DNA of 21,756 nt from a virus: positions 1 through 21,756 of the IMG/VR virus record IMGVR_UViG_3300003702_000494; one strand, given 5' to 3'. The translations under genes and the position numbers were made by a program. Position 1 is the stretch's first letter; each line of letters opens with the position of its first letter. Of the stretch, positions 6,272 through 14,041 are shown in pieces. Under the pieces are notes generated by a model. It did no database searches. It had not been told where the DNA came from and was given only the letters and a program-made list of their open reading frames with translations.

Positions 6272-8316
6272 CTAAGATACTAACATCATCCTGGCTGGTA
6301 TTGATTACATTATTGATACTTACTTCTATTCGTTATTGGGATCCTATTCCAGTACAAACCTTACGCCTAAAAAACTTTGACGGTTATCAAGCCCTACTTA
6401 ATAAAACGGTATCGGATAAAATTGTTCTTTATGATGTAGGTGAGAAAGAACTAAAGGAACATGGTCAATGGCCGTGGAAAAGAACAGTCATTGCACAGTT
6501 AGTTGCCGATCTATATAATGCTGGTGCTCGTCTTGTAGTTCTGAACATTCTATTCGCCGAAGAGGATCGTTTGGGTGGTGATGATGACTTAGTAGGTGTT
6601 CTGCAGCAAGTGCCCGTGGTGGGCGTCCAAGCCGCCTCTAGTCGTGCTATAGAAGGACAAGCTACACCTAGAGGCTTATCGTACAGTGGTAATCCTTTCC
6701 CCTATCTATACACATATAAGGGTGCAGTAAGAAACATCAAGCCCATTGCAGATGCACTCGCAGGCATAGGTATGGTAAGTACTGTGCCTGAGATAGATGG
6801 TGTGGTTCGTAGAGTGCCATTGTTTGTCCGTGTCGGCGAAAAGGTTATCTACCCATCACTACCGATGGAGATACTCCGAGTCCTTGTAGGTAGTAAATCA
6901 GCACAGATAAAGACAGAGGCCGCAGGCATCAGTAAGGTGAGAGTAAGAGGGTTCCCTATAGTCAATACAGATTCACATGCTCGTATATGGATTGACTATT
7001 CAACCAACATAGAAAGAAACGTAGATGTGAAGGGTAAGATAGTTCTAGTCGGGTTGACAGCTGAAGGATTGACACAGACAGTACCCACACCATTCGGGCC
7101 TAAAGATATACACGAGGTCAATGCCAAGACATTATCAACTATACTAACAGGCACATCTATACAACGATATGATTTTGCCAACTTGGCAGAGTTGTTATTG
7201 ATATTAGGGATCGGTATTCTTATTATAGTTATTGCACCAAGAGTGAGTGTGAAGTGGACTATTCCTGTGATGTTGTTGTTTGTTAGTGGGACAGCATATG
7301 GTGGCTTTTTTGCGTTTGTAGAAAGAAATGAGCTGTGGGATGTAAGTTATCCGTTGTTTGCTATATTGATACTCTATCTACAAGTGACATTCAATAACTT
7401 TGCTCGTGAATTTAGATTGAAACAACAGATAAAGAAACAGTTTGGTACATACTTATCACCTGCAATGGTAGTGATCTTACAAAAAAATCCAGAGCTGTTG
7501 AAGTTAGGAGGTGAGACTAAAGAACTGTCTATTTTATTTTGTGATATAAGAGGGTTCACACCTATCAGTGAACAGTACAAGACAGACCCACAAGGTTTAA
7601 CAAAACTTATCAATCGGTTTCTTACTCCCATGACAAATTTGATAATGAATAATCAAGGCACAATAGATAAATATATGGGAGACTGTATAATGGCTTTTTG
7701 GAATGCTCCTGTGGGAGTGATAGACCATAAGAAACGAGCAGTAAGCTCAGCTTTAGCTATGGTCGAAGGTTTAAAGAAACTTAATACAGAACTAGAAGAA
7801 GAAAATCAACTGCCTATTACTGTTGGTATAGGCATCAACACAGGTGAGGTCGTCGTGGGAAACATGGGAAGTACTAGTAGATTTGATTATTCAATTTTAG
7901 GAGATGCTGCTAATTTAGCTTCACGATTAGAAGGACAATCAAAAAGTTATGGTGTAACAATTATTTTGGGTGAAGAAACTGCTAAAGATATAGATGATGA
8001 ATATTTTTGTGTAGAACTTGATTCTATTGCAGTTAAAGGAAAGAAAGATGCGGTTCGTATCTATACAGCATTAAGTACGCAAAAATATATGTGGCATAAT
8101 ACTAATTGGGTTCACCTAGAACAACAACACGAAAAATTTTTAGTTTTTTATCGTAATCAAAAATGGATATTGGCAGAGAAGTGGGCTCAAGATTTGGAGA
8201 CAGCTTGGCCTATCATGTCTGTCTATTATTCTATAATGCTTGAGCGTATAGAGAAGTTTAAGAGTAATCCTCCTGGCAATGATTGGGATGGAGTATATCA
8301 TGCAACAACAAAATAA
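6268..8316 (+). CDS. CHASE2-domain class III adenylate cyclase
   Basis: This inner-membrane cyclase should make cAMP from ATP in response to a periplasmic signal. Its 682 residues start at a GTG that overlaps the FecR gene by four bases. TM1 is at about residues 6-23, and the periplasmic CHASE2 domain spans about 30-300 (QWPWKRTVIAQLVADLYNAG, then IGMVSTVPEIDGVVRRVP). Three TMs follow at about 307-375, then a cytoplasmic catalytic domain at about 415-600. Catalytic residues are all visible: metal ligands Asp426 (LFCDIRGFT) and Asp472 (KYMGDCIMAF), adenine-selecting Lys468 and Asp540 (RFDYSILGD), and transition-state Asn549 and Arg553 (NLASR). That points to ATP rather than GTP. Such enzymes are bacterial; one in a phage is unusual. 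Whether cAMP is the true product is inferred. Confidence 0.93.
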   Translation: MTKILTSSWLVLITLLILTSIRYWDPIPVQTLRLKNFDGYQALLNKTVSDKIVLYDVGEKELKEHGQWPWKRTVIAQLVADLYNAGARLVVLNILFAEEDRLGGDDDLVGVLQQVPVVGVQAASSRAIEGQATPRGLSYSGNPFPYLYTYKGAVRNIKPIADALAGIGMVSTVPEIDGVVRRVPLFVRVGEKVIYPSLPMEILRVLVGSKSAQIKTEAAGISKVRVRGFPIVNTDSHARIWIDYSTNIERNVDVKGKIVLVGLTAEGLTQTVPTPFGPKDIHEVNAKTLSTILTGTSIQRYDFANLAELLLILGIGILIIVIAPRVSVKWTIPVMLLFVSGTAYGGFFAFVERNELWDVSYPLFAILILYLQVTFNNFAREFRLKQQIKKQFGTYLSPAMVVILQKNPELLKLGGETKELSILFCDIRGFTPISEQYKTDPQGLTKLINRFLTPMTNLIMNNQGTIDKYMGDCIMAFWNAPVGVIDHKKRAVSSALAMVEGLKKLNTELEEENQLPITVGIGINTGEVVVGNMGSTSRFDYSILGDAANLASRLEGQSKSYGVTIILGEETAKDIDDEYFCVELDSIAVKGKKDAVRIYTALSTQKYMWHNTNWVHLEQQHEKFLVFYRNQKWILAEKWAQDLETAWPIMSVYYSIMLERIEKFKSNPPGNDWDGVYHATTK

Positions 8317-8373
8317 CTAAATAATAGAATTGTTATGGGAAGTATAATGTGGTAGATGATAGGAGAAAATATC

Positions 8374-8811
8374 ATGTTTACATTAGAAAGTACTTTGCCA
8401 TGGAAGAAGCAATCGGGCTTCACTTTGATAGAATTGATGATAGTTGTAGCTATCATAGGCATTCTTGCTGCGATAGCGGTGCCACAGTATAACACATACA
8501 TTACCAAATCCAAAGCATCAGAAGGATTAACATTAGCTAATGGGGCTAAACTAGCCGTTGCAGAATATCATTCGATGAATGGTGAAATGCCAGTTAATAA
8601 TGAACAAGCAGGTTGGGAATCTGTATCTGGAACTAGTGTAGGATCTGTTAATATAGGCGTTGATGGTGTTGTTACCGTAATATACAACGATAAATCTGGG
8701 TCTGTACTAAGAGGAAAAACATTAGAACTAACACCTACTGCTGCTGGTGCTATCAATTGGGCTTGTAAGGCCACGGATATCTCAAAGTATGTTAAGGGCT
8801 GTACAGAATAA
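8374..8811 (+). CDS. Type IV major-pilin-like prepilin
   Basis: The ATG at 8374 is chosen because AGGAGA (8361-8366) lies seven bases upstream; an in-frame ATG at 8356 lies before that site and would add only six residues. The leader of 15 residues ends in KKQSG, and prepilin peptidase would cut before [20 protein letters not shown], a canonical type IV pilin helix with Glu5. The globular part is short (145 residues in all), and two cysteines ([15 protein letters not shown]) close the usual C-terminal disulfide loop. It would be inserted in the host inner membrane and could join host pili or pseudopili, since no pilus machinery is seen here. The gene is preceded by a 57-base gap and is likely expressed separately from the cyclase operon. 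Confidence 0.9.
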   Translation: MFTLESTLPWKKQSGFTLIELMIVVAIIGILAAIAVPQYNTYITKSKASEGLTLANGAKLAVAEYHSMNGEMPVNNEQAGWESVSGTSVGSVNIGVDGVVTVIYNDKSGSVLRGKTLELTPTAAGAINWACKATDISKYVKGCTE

Positions 8812-8837
8812 TGCATCAATCTCGCTTCATAAAACAT

Positions 8838-8866
8838 TTGACATTGTGATGTAGTTCATGTATAAT
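8838..8866 (+). promoter_or_regulatory. Perfect sigma70-type promoter upstream of primase
   Basis: TTGACA at 8838-8843 and TATAAT at 8861-8866 are separated by exactly 17 bases, so both hexamers and the spacer match the bacterial housekeeping consensus. Transcription would start near 8873, which is where the primase frame's GTG lies. This implies very early expression by host RNA polymerase of the primase and reductase genes. Two further promoters of the same quality lie at 15704 and 19511. Confidence 0.85.
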
Positions 8867-8872
8867 GAATGA

Positions 8873-9844
8873 GTGGTCTATATTGATTTAAAGTTTATTA
8901 TGATGTTGTCACCTCGTCTTGGTAAGTTCAAGAAGGTTCGTGATAATCTATTTAATTTCCGATGCCCCTACTGTGGTGACTCTCAGAAGTCTCACAGTAA
9001 GGCTCGGGGTTATTTTTATCGGAAGAAAAATGATTTTTTTTATCGGTGTCATAACTGTGGGAAAGGAACCACATTTGGCAAAGTATTAGAATATATTGAT
9101 CCAGATTCATATAAAGCTTATGTCATGGAACGATATACAAAAAATGAAATTCAAGAACCTGAGTTTAAATTTGATGCTCCTAAATTTAAAAAGAGAGATC
9201 CAAAACTGAAGGATTTGATTTCTATAAATAAACTTAACGGCGATCATCCCGCCCTAGAAATTCTAAAGAAAAGACAAATTCCAGAAAAACATTACGACAA
9301 ATTTTTCCTGTGTCATAAATTTTTTAGTTGGGCAAATATACCTTCTCTTGTTCCACGAAGGGAAGAACATCCTAGATTGGTGATTCCGTTTTATGACGAA
9401 AATGGAAAAGTTTTTGCTGCTCAAGGCAGAGCTTTTGGTAAGGAGCAACCGAAGTACTTAACAATTAAGTTTGAAGATAGACCAAAAATATTTGGTCTTG
9501 ATCGGGCCGATCTTACTGAACGAGTTTATGTAGTAGAGGGTCCGATAGATTCTCTGTTTTTAGAAAATAGTTTAGCGGTTGCAGGTTCTGATTTTAGAGA
9601 TTTGCCACCATGTGATACGACGATAATAATGGATAACGAACCAAGGTCAAAAGAAATAATAGATAAAATGGAAAAGCTGATTGATAAACAATATGAACTT
9701 GTGATTTGGCCTGATTCTATTCCCCAAAAAGATATTAACGACATGGTCCTAGGTGGTCACCAGGACATTCAAACAACAATAGACAACAACACTTTTTCTG
9801 GGTTGCAAGCTAAAATGCGTCTTGCGGCCTGGAAGCGAATTTAA
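8873..9844 (+). CDS. DNA primase, T4 gp61-like
   Basis: The primase makes RNA primers for lagging-strand synthesis together with a replicative helicase. The N-terminal zinc finger is CPYCGDS (about residue 31) with CHNCGKG (about residue 59) and the conserved ARGYFYRKKNDFFYRCHNCG block between. A TOPRIM domain follows in the second half, with VYVVEGPIDSLFLENS and TTIIMDNEPRS supplying its acidic residues. The length of 323 residues fits T4 gp61 (342). Related proteins begin M.YIDYKYI, which favours the GTG at 8873 (VYIDLKFIMM). That start coincides with the predicted transcription start, so the message may be leaderless; ATG codons at 8900 and 8903 are alternatives without a clear ribosome binding site. 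The 3' end is near the nrdJ ribosome binding site. Confidence 0.9.
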   Translation: MVYIDLKFIMMLSPRLGKFKKVRDNLFNFRCPYCGDSQKSHSKARGYFYRKKNDFFYRCHNCGKGTTFGKVLEYIDPDSYKAYVMERYTKNEIQEPEFKFDAPKFKKRDPKLKDLISINKLNGDHPALEILKKRQIPEKHYDKFFLCHKFFSWANIPSLVPRREEHPRLVIPFYDENGKVFAAQGRAFGKEQPKYLTIKFEDRPKIFGLDRADLTERVYVVEGPIDSLFLENSLAVAGSDFRDLPPCDTTIIMDNEPRSKEIIDKMEKLIDKQYELVIWPDSIPQKDINDMVLGGHQDIQTTIDNNTFSGLQAKMRLAAWKRI

Positions 9845-9857
9845 GGAGAGAAAACCT

Positions 9858-11777
9858 ATGGTGCTACCTACACCTTATCAGGAGTATATTCATTTATCTA
9901 GATATGCTCGATACCGATATGAAGACAACCGACGAGAAACTTGGGAAGAAACTGTAGTACGTTATCTTCAATTTTTTAAAGAACATTTAAAAAATGAACG
10001 AGATTTTAGTGTAGGTAGTGTAGAAAAATATAAAAATGTTATAATGAATTTAGAAGTAATGCCTTCGATGCGGGCGCTAATGACTGCCGGAGATGCGTTA
10101 AAACGAGAAAATGTAGCTGGCTATAATTGTTCGTACCTTCGGGTAGATAGTTTTCGTGCCTTTGATGAGTTACTTTATATATTGATGAATGGAACAGGCG
10201 TTGGTTTTAGTGTTGAGAGGCAGTATGTCAATAATCTTCCAGCAATTAATGAAGAATTTTTTGAGACAGATACAATTATCATGGTGTCTGATTCCAAGTT
10301 GGGTTGGGCAAAGGCTTTACGAGAGCTTATCTACCTGTTGGCGGCAGGGCAAATTCCTAAATGGAACTTATCAAGAGTAAGACCTGCAGGTGCACCCCTT
10401 AAAACATTCGGTGGTCGTGCCTCGGGCCCTGAGCCCTTAGAAGATTTGTTTCGCTTTTGTGTAAACGTCTTCCGGGACGCCGCAGGTAGAAAGCTCACCT
10501 CATTAGAAGCCCATGATATTTGTTGTAAGATAGCTGAGAGTGTTGTTGTTGGTGGTGTAAGACGTAGTGCTTTATTAAGTTTATCTAATTTATCAGATGA
10601 TCGTATGCGTCATGCAAAGGCAGGTCGTTGGTGGGAGTCTAATGTGCAACGTGCATTGGCTAATAACTCAGCTTGTTATACTGAGATGCCTGATATGGGT
10701 ATCTTTATGGAAGAATGGAAGTCCTTATATGAGTCTAAGTCTGGTGAACGTGGTATCTTTAGTAGACCTGCCGCACAGGCACAGGCGGCATTACATGGTA
10801 GACGAGACGGTGACCATGATTTTGGGACCAACCCCTGCTCTGAAATTATATTGCGTAATTGTGAGTTTTGTAATTTAACAGAAGTTGTAATAAGAGAAAA
10901 TGATACCCTAGAAACATTAAAAGAAAAGGTCCGATATGCTACTATATTAGGCACATGGCAATCAACATTAACCAACTTCCGATATCTAGGTAAAAAGTGG
11001 CGAGAAAATTGTGAAGAAGAAAGATTACTTGGTGTGTCCTTAACAGGTATCATGGACAATGTATTAACTAATGGTAAAAAGAAAGGTCTACCTCAGTTAC
11101 TACAAGAATTACGAGAAGAGGCAGTTAAGACAAATAAAGAATGGGCGACTAAGTTAGGTATTAATCAATCAGTTGCTATTACTTGTGTCAAACCATCAGG
11201 TACAGTGAGTCAATTGGTAGATAGTGCTAGTGGTATTCATGCACGACACAACCCACATTATGTCAGAACGGTTCGTGCTGATAAGAAGGACCCACTGGCA
11301 AAGATGATGTACGACCAAGGTTTCCCCTGTGAAGATGATGTGACTAAGCCAGAACATACATGGGTATTCAGTTTTCCTGTGAAGGGTCCGAAGAATGGTG
11401 TATATAGAAAAGATATGTCGGCAGTGGAACAGTTAGAATTATGGAAAGTTTATCAGGAGAATTGGTGTGAGCATAAACCTTCTGTTACTATTACAGTTAA
11501 AGAAGAAGAATGGATGGCAGTTGGTGCATGGACGTATGAAAATTTCAATATGATGAGTGGCGTATCATTCTTACCATTTGCAGATCATAGTTATAGACAG
11601 GCCCCCTATCAAGACTGTAGTAAACAAGAGTATGAAACTTTATTAAAGAAAATGCCAAAGAAATATGATTGGGCACTATTATCTGAATATGAGGAACAAG
11701 ATATGACAGCCGGTTCACAAGAACTTGCGTGTAGTGCTGATGGGTGTGAAGTTGTAGACCTTACATCTGTGGGATAA
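9858..11777 (+). CDS. nrdJ: Adenosylcobalamin-dependent (class II) ribonucleotide reductase
   Basis: The enzyme reduces ribonucleoside triphosphates to deoxynucleotides for phage DNA synthesis, using coenzyme B12. The ATG at 9858 is supported by AAGGAG at 9843-9848. Active-site residues can be matched to Lactobacillus RTPR: Cys91 (NCSYLRVD), the Asn325, Cys327 and Glu329 triad in TNPCSEIIL, Cys338 (EFCNLTEVV), and the C-terminal redox pair Cys625 and Cys630 (ACSADGC). The phosphate-loop-like CVKPSGTVSQLVDSASG is also present. At 639 residues it is shorter than the bacterial RTPR (about 740); much of the loss lies between Cys91 and Cys327. No thioredoxin or B12 synthesis gene is in the window, so cofactor and reductant would come from the host. 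Confidence 0.92.
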   Translation: MVLPTPYQEYIHLSRYARYRYEDNRRETWEETVVRYLQFFKEHLKNERDFSVGSVEKYKNVIMNLEVMPSMRALMTAGDALKRENVAGYNCSYLRVDSFRAFDELLYILMNGTGVGFSVERQYVNNLPAINEEFFETDTIIMVSDSKLGWAKALRELIYLLAAGQIPKWNLSRVRPAGAPLKTFGGRASGPEPLEDLFRFCVNVFRDAAGRKLTSLEAHDICCKIAESVVVGGVRRSALLSLSNLSDDRMRHAKAGRWWESNVQRALANNSACYTEMPDMGIFMEEWKSLYESKSGERGIFSRPAAQAQAALHGRRDGDHDFGTNPCSEIILRNCEFCNLTEVVIRENDTLETLKEKVRYATILGTWQSTLTNFRYLGKKWRENCEEERLLGVSLTGIMDNVLTNGKKKGLPQLLQELREEAVKTNKEWATKLGINQSVAITCVKPSGTVSQLVDSASGIHARHNPHYVRTVRADKKDPLAKMMYDQGFPCEDDVTKPEHTWVFSFPVKGPKNGVYRKDMSAVEQLELWKVYQENWCEHKPSVTITVKEEEWMAVGAWTYENFNMMSGVSFLPFADHSYRQAPYQDCSKQEYETLLKKMPKKYDWALLSEYEEQDMTAGSQELACSADGCEVVDLTSVG

Positions 11778-11780
11778 ATA

Positions 11781-11945
11781 ATGGAAGATAGTCGAGTGTT
11801 TTGTGAGTGTAGTGAATGTAGTGGTGAATTTAGTATAGAAACTCCTATGGATATGGAGATATATTTTTGTTGCTTTTGTGGTGAAGTATTAGAGCCTATT
11901 GAACGAGATTTTACTAGGCTAGGATTAGATTATGATGACGAATGA
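11781..11945 (+). CDS. Small Zn-ribbon-like protein, unknown
   Basis: A 54-codon frame fills the gap between nrdJ and the nuclease gene. The product begins MEDSRVFCECSECSGEFSIE and carries a second Cys cluster, YFCCFCGEVLEP, so two CxxC-type knuckles could hold one zinc ion. The tail is acidic (GLDYDDE). GATAAATA lies directly before the ATG and its middle bases form the nrdJ stop codon. The gene overlaps the next by ATGA. The size, the Cys pairs and the tight packing support a real gene; function unknown. Confidence 0.7.
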   Translation: MEDSRVFCECSECSGEFSIETPMDMEIYFCCFCGEVLEPIERDFTRLGLDYDDE

Positions 11946-12286
11946 AAACACAATCAGCTAAAGCTAAAGGTAGACGATTACAACAGTGGGTGCGTGAGCG
12001 ACTTATTGAGGGGTTAGATATTCACCCTGAGGATATAGAATCACGTCCCATGGGTTCTGGTGGTGAAGATTTAATAATGGCCCGTGCTGCTAGAGAAAAA
12101 TTTCCATTTTCAATTGAATGTAAAAATCAAGAAAGTGGTAATGTATGGAAGGCCTACGAACAGGCGAGTGTAAACGCCAAGAACTATGAGCCTTTAGTTA
12201 TCTTAAAGAAGAATAATGAAAAACCATTAGTCGTAGTAGATGCACAAATTTTTATAGATTTGATAAGGAAGATAAATGATGAATAA
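11942..12286 (+). CDS. PD-(D/E)XK-type nuclease, probable Holliday-junction or VRR-like
   Basis: The 114-residue protein begins with a basic helix (KTQSAKAKGRRLQQWVRERL). The core has RPMGSGGEDLIM followed by FPFSIECKNQES, which supplies the (E)D...ExK catalytic signature. The next helix (WKAYEQASVNA) and strand (EPLVILKKNNEKPLVVVD) fit the restriction-endonuclease fold in small phage enzymes. Such proteins resolve junctions or trim DNA during recombination and packaging. Gene order, after nrdJ and a Zn-ribbon gene and before clpP, fits DNA metabolism. The fold is well supported by motif order; the exact substrate is not. Confidence 0.72.
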   Translation: MKTQSAKAKGRRLQQWVRERLIEGLDIHPEDIESRPMGSGGEDLIMARAAREKFPFSIECKNQESGNVWKAYEQASVNAKNYEPLVILKKNNEKPLVVVDAQIFIDLIRKINDE

Positions 12287-12857
12287 TTTAGAAGATGTGC
12301 TGCCTAAGATGGCTAATACATTTGAAGAAGCAGAACTTTACAAGTCGGGTATTTACTTGTTTATGGGAGATGTTACTACAGATAGTTGTAGAGAAGGTAT
12401 AGAATTTATTTTAAAACAAAATACTGAAAAGAGAAAACATAAGAAACTTCAACTCTTAATGTGTAGTAATGGTGGTGAAGTCCCCGCCTGTTTTGCAATG
12501 ATTGATATAATGAAGGGGAGTAGAATTCCTATACATACAGTTGGTTTGGGAGTAATAGCATCTTGTGGTTTGTTGCTTTTTATTACAGGCCAAAAAGGCC
12601 ATCGTACTCTTACTCCAAATACTTCAATATTATCACACCAATATTCATGGGGTACATATGGTAAAGAACACGAATTGTTTGCACAGGTAAAAGAGTTTGA
12701 ATTGTCAACCAAAAGAATGATAGATCATTATAAGAAATGTACAGGACTCACAGAGAAAGATATTAGAAAATTTTTGTTGCCACCTGAAGATGTTTGGTTA
12801 TCTGCTAGAGAGGCTAAGAAATTAAATATATGTGATAATATTAGAACCATGTATTGA
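12276..12857 (+). CDS. clpP: ClpP-like serine protease
   Basis: The 193-residue product is a full-length ClpP homologue with the catalytic triad in place. Ser96 sits in GVIASCGLLL, His121 in ILSHQYS and Asp172 in PEDVWLSA. The Ser-His and His-Asp spacings (25 and 51) match the E. coli enzyme (Ser97, His122, Asp171) closely. SNGGEVPACFAMIDIM corresponds to the oxyanion-loop and helix block (SPGG in E. coli, where Pro is replaced here by Asn). No Clp ATPase gene is in the window, so it would need a host ClpX or ClpA, or act alone on peptides. The gene overlaps the nuclease gene by 11 bases. Possible roles are procapsid processing or adjusting host protein turnover. Confidence 0.85.
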   Translation: MMNNLEDVLPKMANTFEEAELYKSGIYLFMGDVTTDSCREGIEFILKQNTEKRKHKKLQLLMCSNGGEVPACFAMIDIMKGSRIPIHTVGLGVIASCGLLLFITGQKGHRTLTPNTSILSHQYSWGTYGKEHELFAQVKEFELSTKRMIDHYKKCTGLTEKDIRKFLLPPEDVWLSAREAKKLNICDNIRTMY

Positions 12858-12863
12858 TAAATA
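12856..12863 (+). promoter_or_regulatory. T4 late-promoter-like GATAAATA
   Basis: GATAAATA lies at the clpP stop codon and 22 bases before the ATG of the next gene. It differs by one base from the T4 late -10 element TATAAATA. The placement is right for a late start near 12869. Similar strings occur inside coding sequence in this AT-rich window (for example 9223-9230), so chance is a real alternative. Confidence 0.25.
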
Positions 12864-12885
12864 GTAACACATACGGAATACTATC

Positions 12886-14037
12886 ATGTCAAGATATAGA
12901 AAAACTATGGCCGATGCCTATGCAGAAGTAATTGAGCATAAAGGTACAGAGCCCCACGAACATCCACACGAACCTACAGACCCAGATATTCCTGAGTCAG
13001 GAACTGATCCAGAATTTATTATTGAAGATGGTATGGAAGAGTTGCATAAGTTAATTAGTCAAGGTAAAAGTGCGGAAGAAATTGCAAAGATAATGAACTT
13101 AGATATGGATACTATTAGAGCTTTAATGTCTAATGATGTAGATGAAGTAGCACCACCAGGATGGGGCCATACAAAGGCAGAGAAAGAGAAAACTAAGCCG
13201 AATAAACCTAAGTCAAAGATAGGTGGCACGGCACACGAGTTTCAAAAAGATTTAGACTCAGGTAAGTTTAAAGGTCTACCTGGAGACAAAACATACAAAG
13301 ATAAGAAGGCGAGTATGTTTAAATTGATGTGGTCGATGAAAAATAAAGGTGACAAGCCACATTATAAACCAGGTGTAAAAGATAAACTCAAAAAGAAGTA
13401 TAAAGGTCCAGAAGGACAGAATGAAGAAAAGGAAGAGGCTCGGCTGTTTACAAATGTTCCTAACTCAGTTGTAAAGAAAGCCAACAAAGAAGCTGATAAA
13501 ATTAAGAAACAATTAGAGAAAAAAGTGTTGGGTAAGTCAACGCAGAATACTACCTCAGGTGCCGATATTACTAGTAAGAATGATGTTTATGAGGGGAGTG
13601 TTAAAGCCAAGAAGGCACGTAAGTTTAAAGTTACAACTCCAGGTCAAGATCGAAATTATGAAAAGTTATCAGCTGAGCGTATGTTTAAGGCCTATGAAGC
13701 TTCTTTTAGTGTTCCGAATGATGCAGGTGGGTGGCCAACAGGAGATACGCCACCAGTTCCCGATGAAGCTTATCAGCAAGCGACTACTAAGAACAAGATA
13801 AAGACGAAGAAACAATTTGCACAGAATTGGGCAAACGCTGTGGCTAAGAAACGAGTACGAAAAGAAGAAGTTGAAATACAAATGCGAGAAGGTAAAGACG
13901 ATTGGGATTTGATTATGAAAAATGCAAGAGCTTATTGGACTATGAAAAACGCCAAACACTTTGTAGATAATATGCCATCCTTAACGTCGCAACAGAAAAA
14001 GGATGCCATGAAGGCAGCTAAGAAGTGGCTAAGGTGA
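12886..14037 (+). CDS. Lys-rich phage protein, unknown
   Basis: The 383-residue product starts MSRYRKTMADAYAEVIE and then has a His/Pro/acid-rich segment (residues 20-50). A short helix pair (SAEEIAKIMNLDMDTIRALM, about 63-82) has the look of a small helix-turn-helix. The middle is strongly basic (about 95-250), with KASMFKLMWSMKNKG at about 142-156. A helical C-terminal domain ends DAMKAAKKWLR. No signal peptide or TM is visible. I do not recognise a family. The composition and the MFKLMWSMKNKG-type motif are common in phage virion- or DNA-associated proteins, but nothing here proves a role. A GATAAATA box 22 bases upstream hints at late expression. Confidence 0.75.
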   Translation: MSRYRKTMADAYAEVIEHKGTEPHEHPHEPTDPDIPESGTDPEFIIEDGMEELHKLISQGKSAEEIAKIMNLDMDTIRALMSNDVDEVAPPGWGHTKAEKEKTKPNKPKSKIGGTAHEFQKDLDSGKFKGLPGDKTYKDKKASMFKLMWSMKNKGDKPHYKPGVKDKLKKKYKGPEGQNEEKEEARLFTNVPNSVVKKANKEADKIKKQLEKKVLGKSTQNTTSGADITSKNDVYEGSVKAKKARKFKVTTPGQDRNYEKLSAERMFKAYEASFSVPNDAGGWPTGDTPPVPDEAYQQATTKNKIKTKKQFAQNWANAVAKKRVRKEEVEIQMREGKDDWDLIMKNARAYWTMKNAKHFVDNMPSLTSQQKKDAMKAAKKWLR

Positions 14038-14041
14038 ATAC

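Noticed and set aside
7374-7631. Minus-strand ORFs inside the cyclase, such as this one
   Set aside because: They overlap conserved cyclase motifs in the + frame and show no family features or start signals.
1443-8316. The window being a bacterial chromosome because of curli, pilin and cyclase genes
   Set aside because: The same strand continues into T4-type primase, RNase H, DUF6433, viral bS21 and many overlapping tiny ORFs with no bacterial gene neighbourhood, so a phage genome is more likely.
8343-8348. TATAAT just upstream of the pilin as a sigma70 promoter
   Set aside because: No acceptable -35 hexamer lies 16-18 bases before it, so it does not reach the standard set by the three promoters reported.
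9223-9230. TATAAATA inside the primase gene as a late promoter
   Set aside because: It lies in the middle of a coding region with no gene start nearby; it is best used as a sign of the background rate of this motif.
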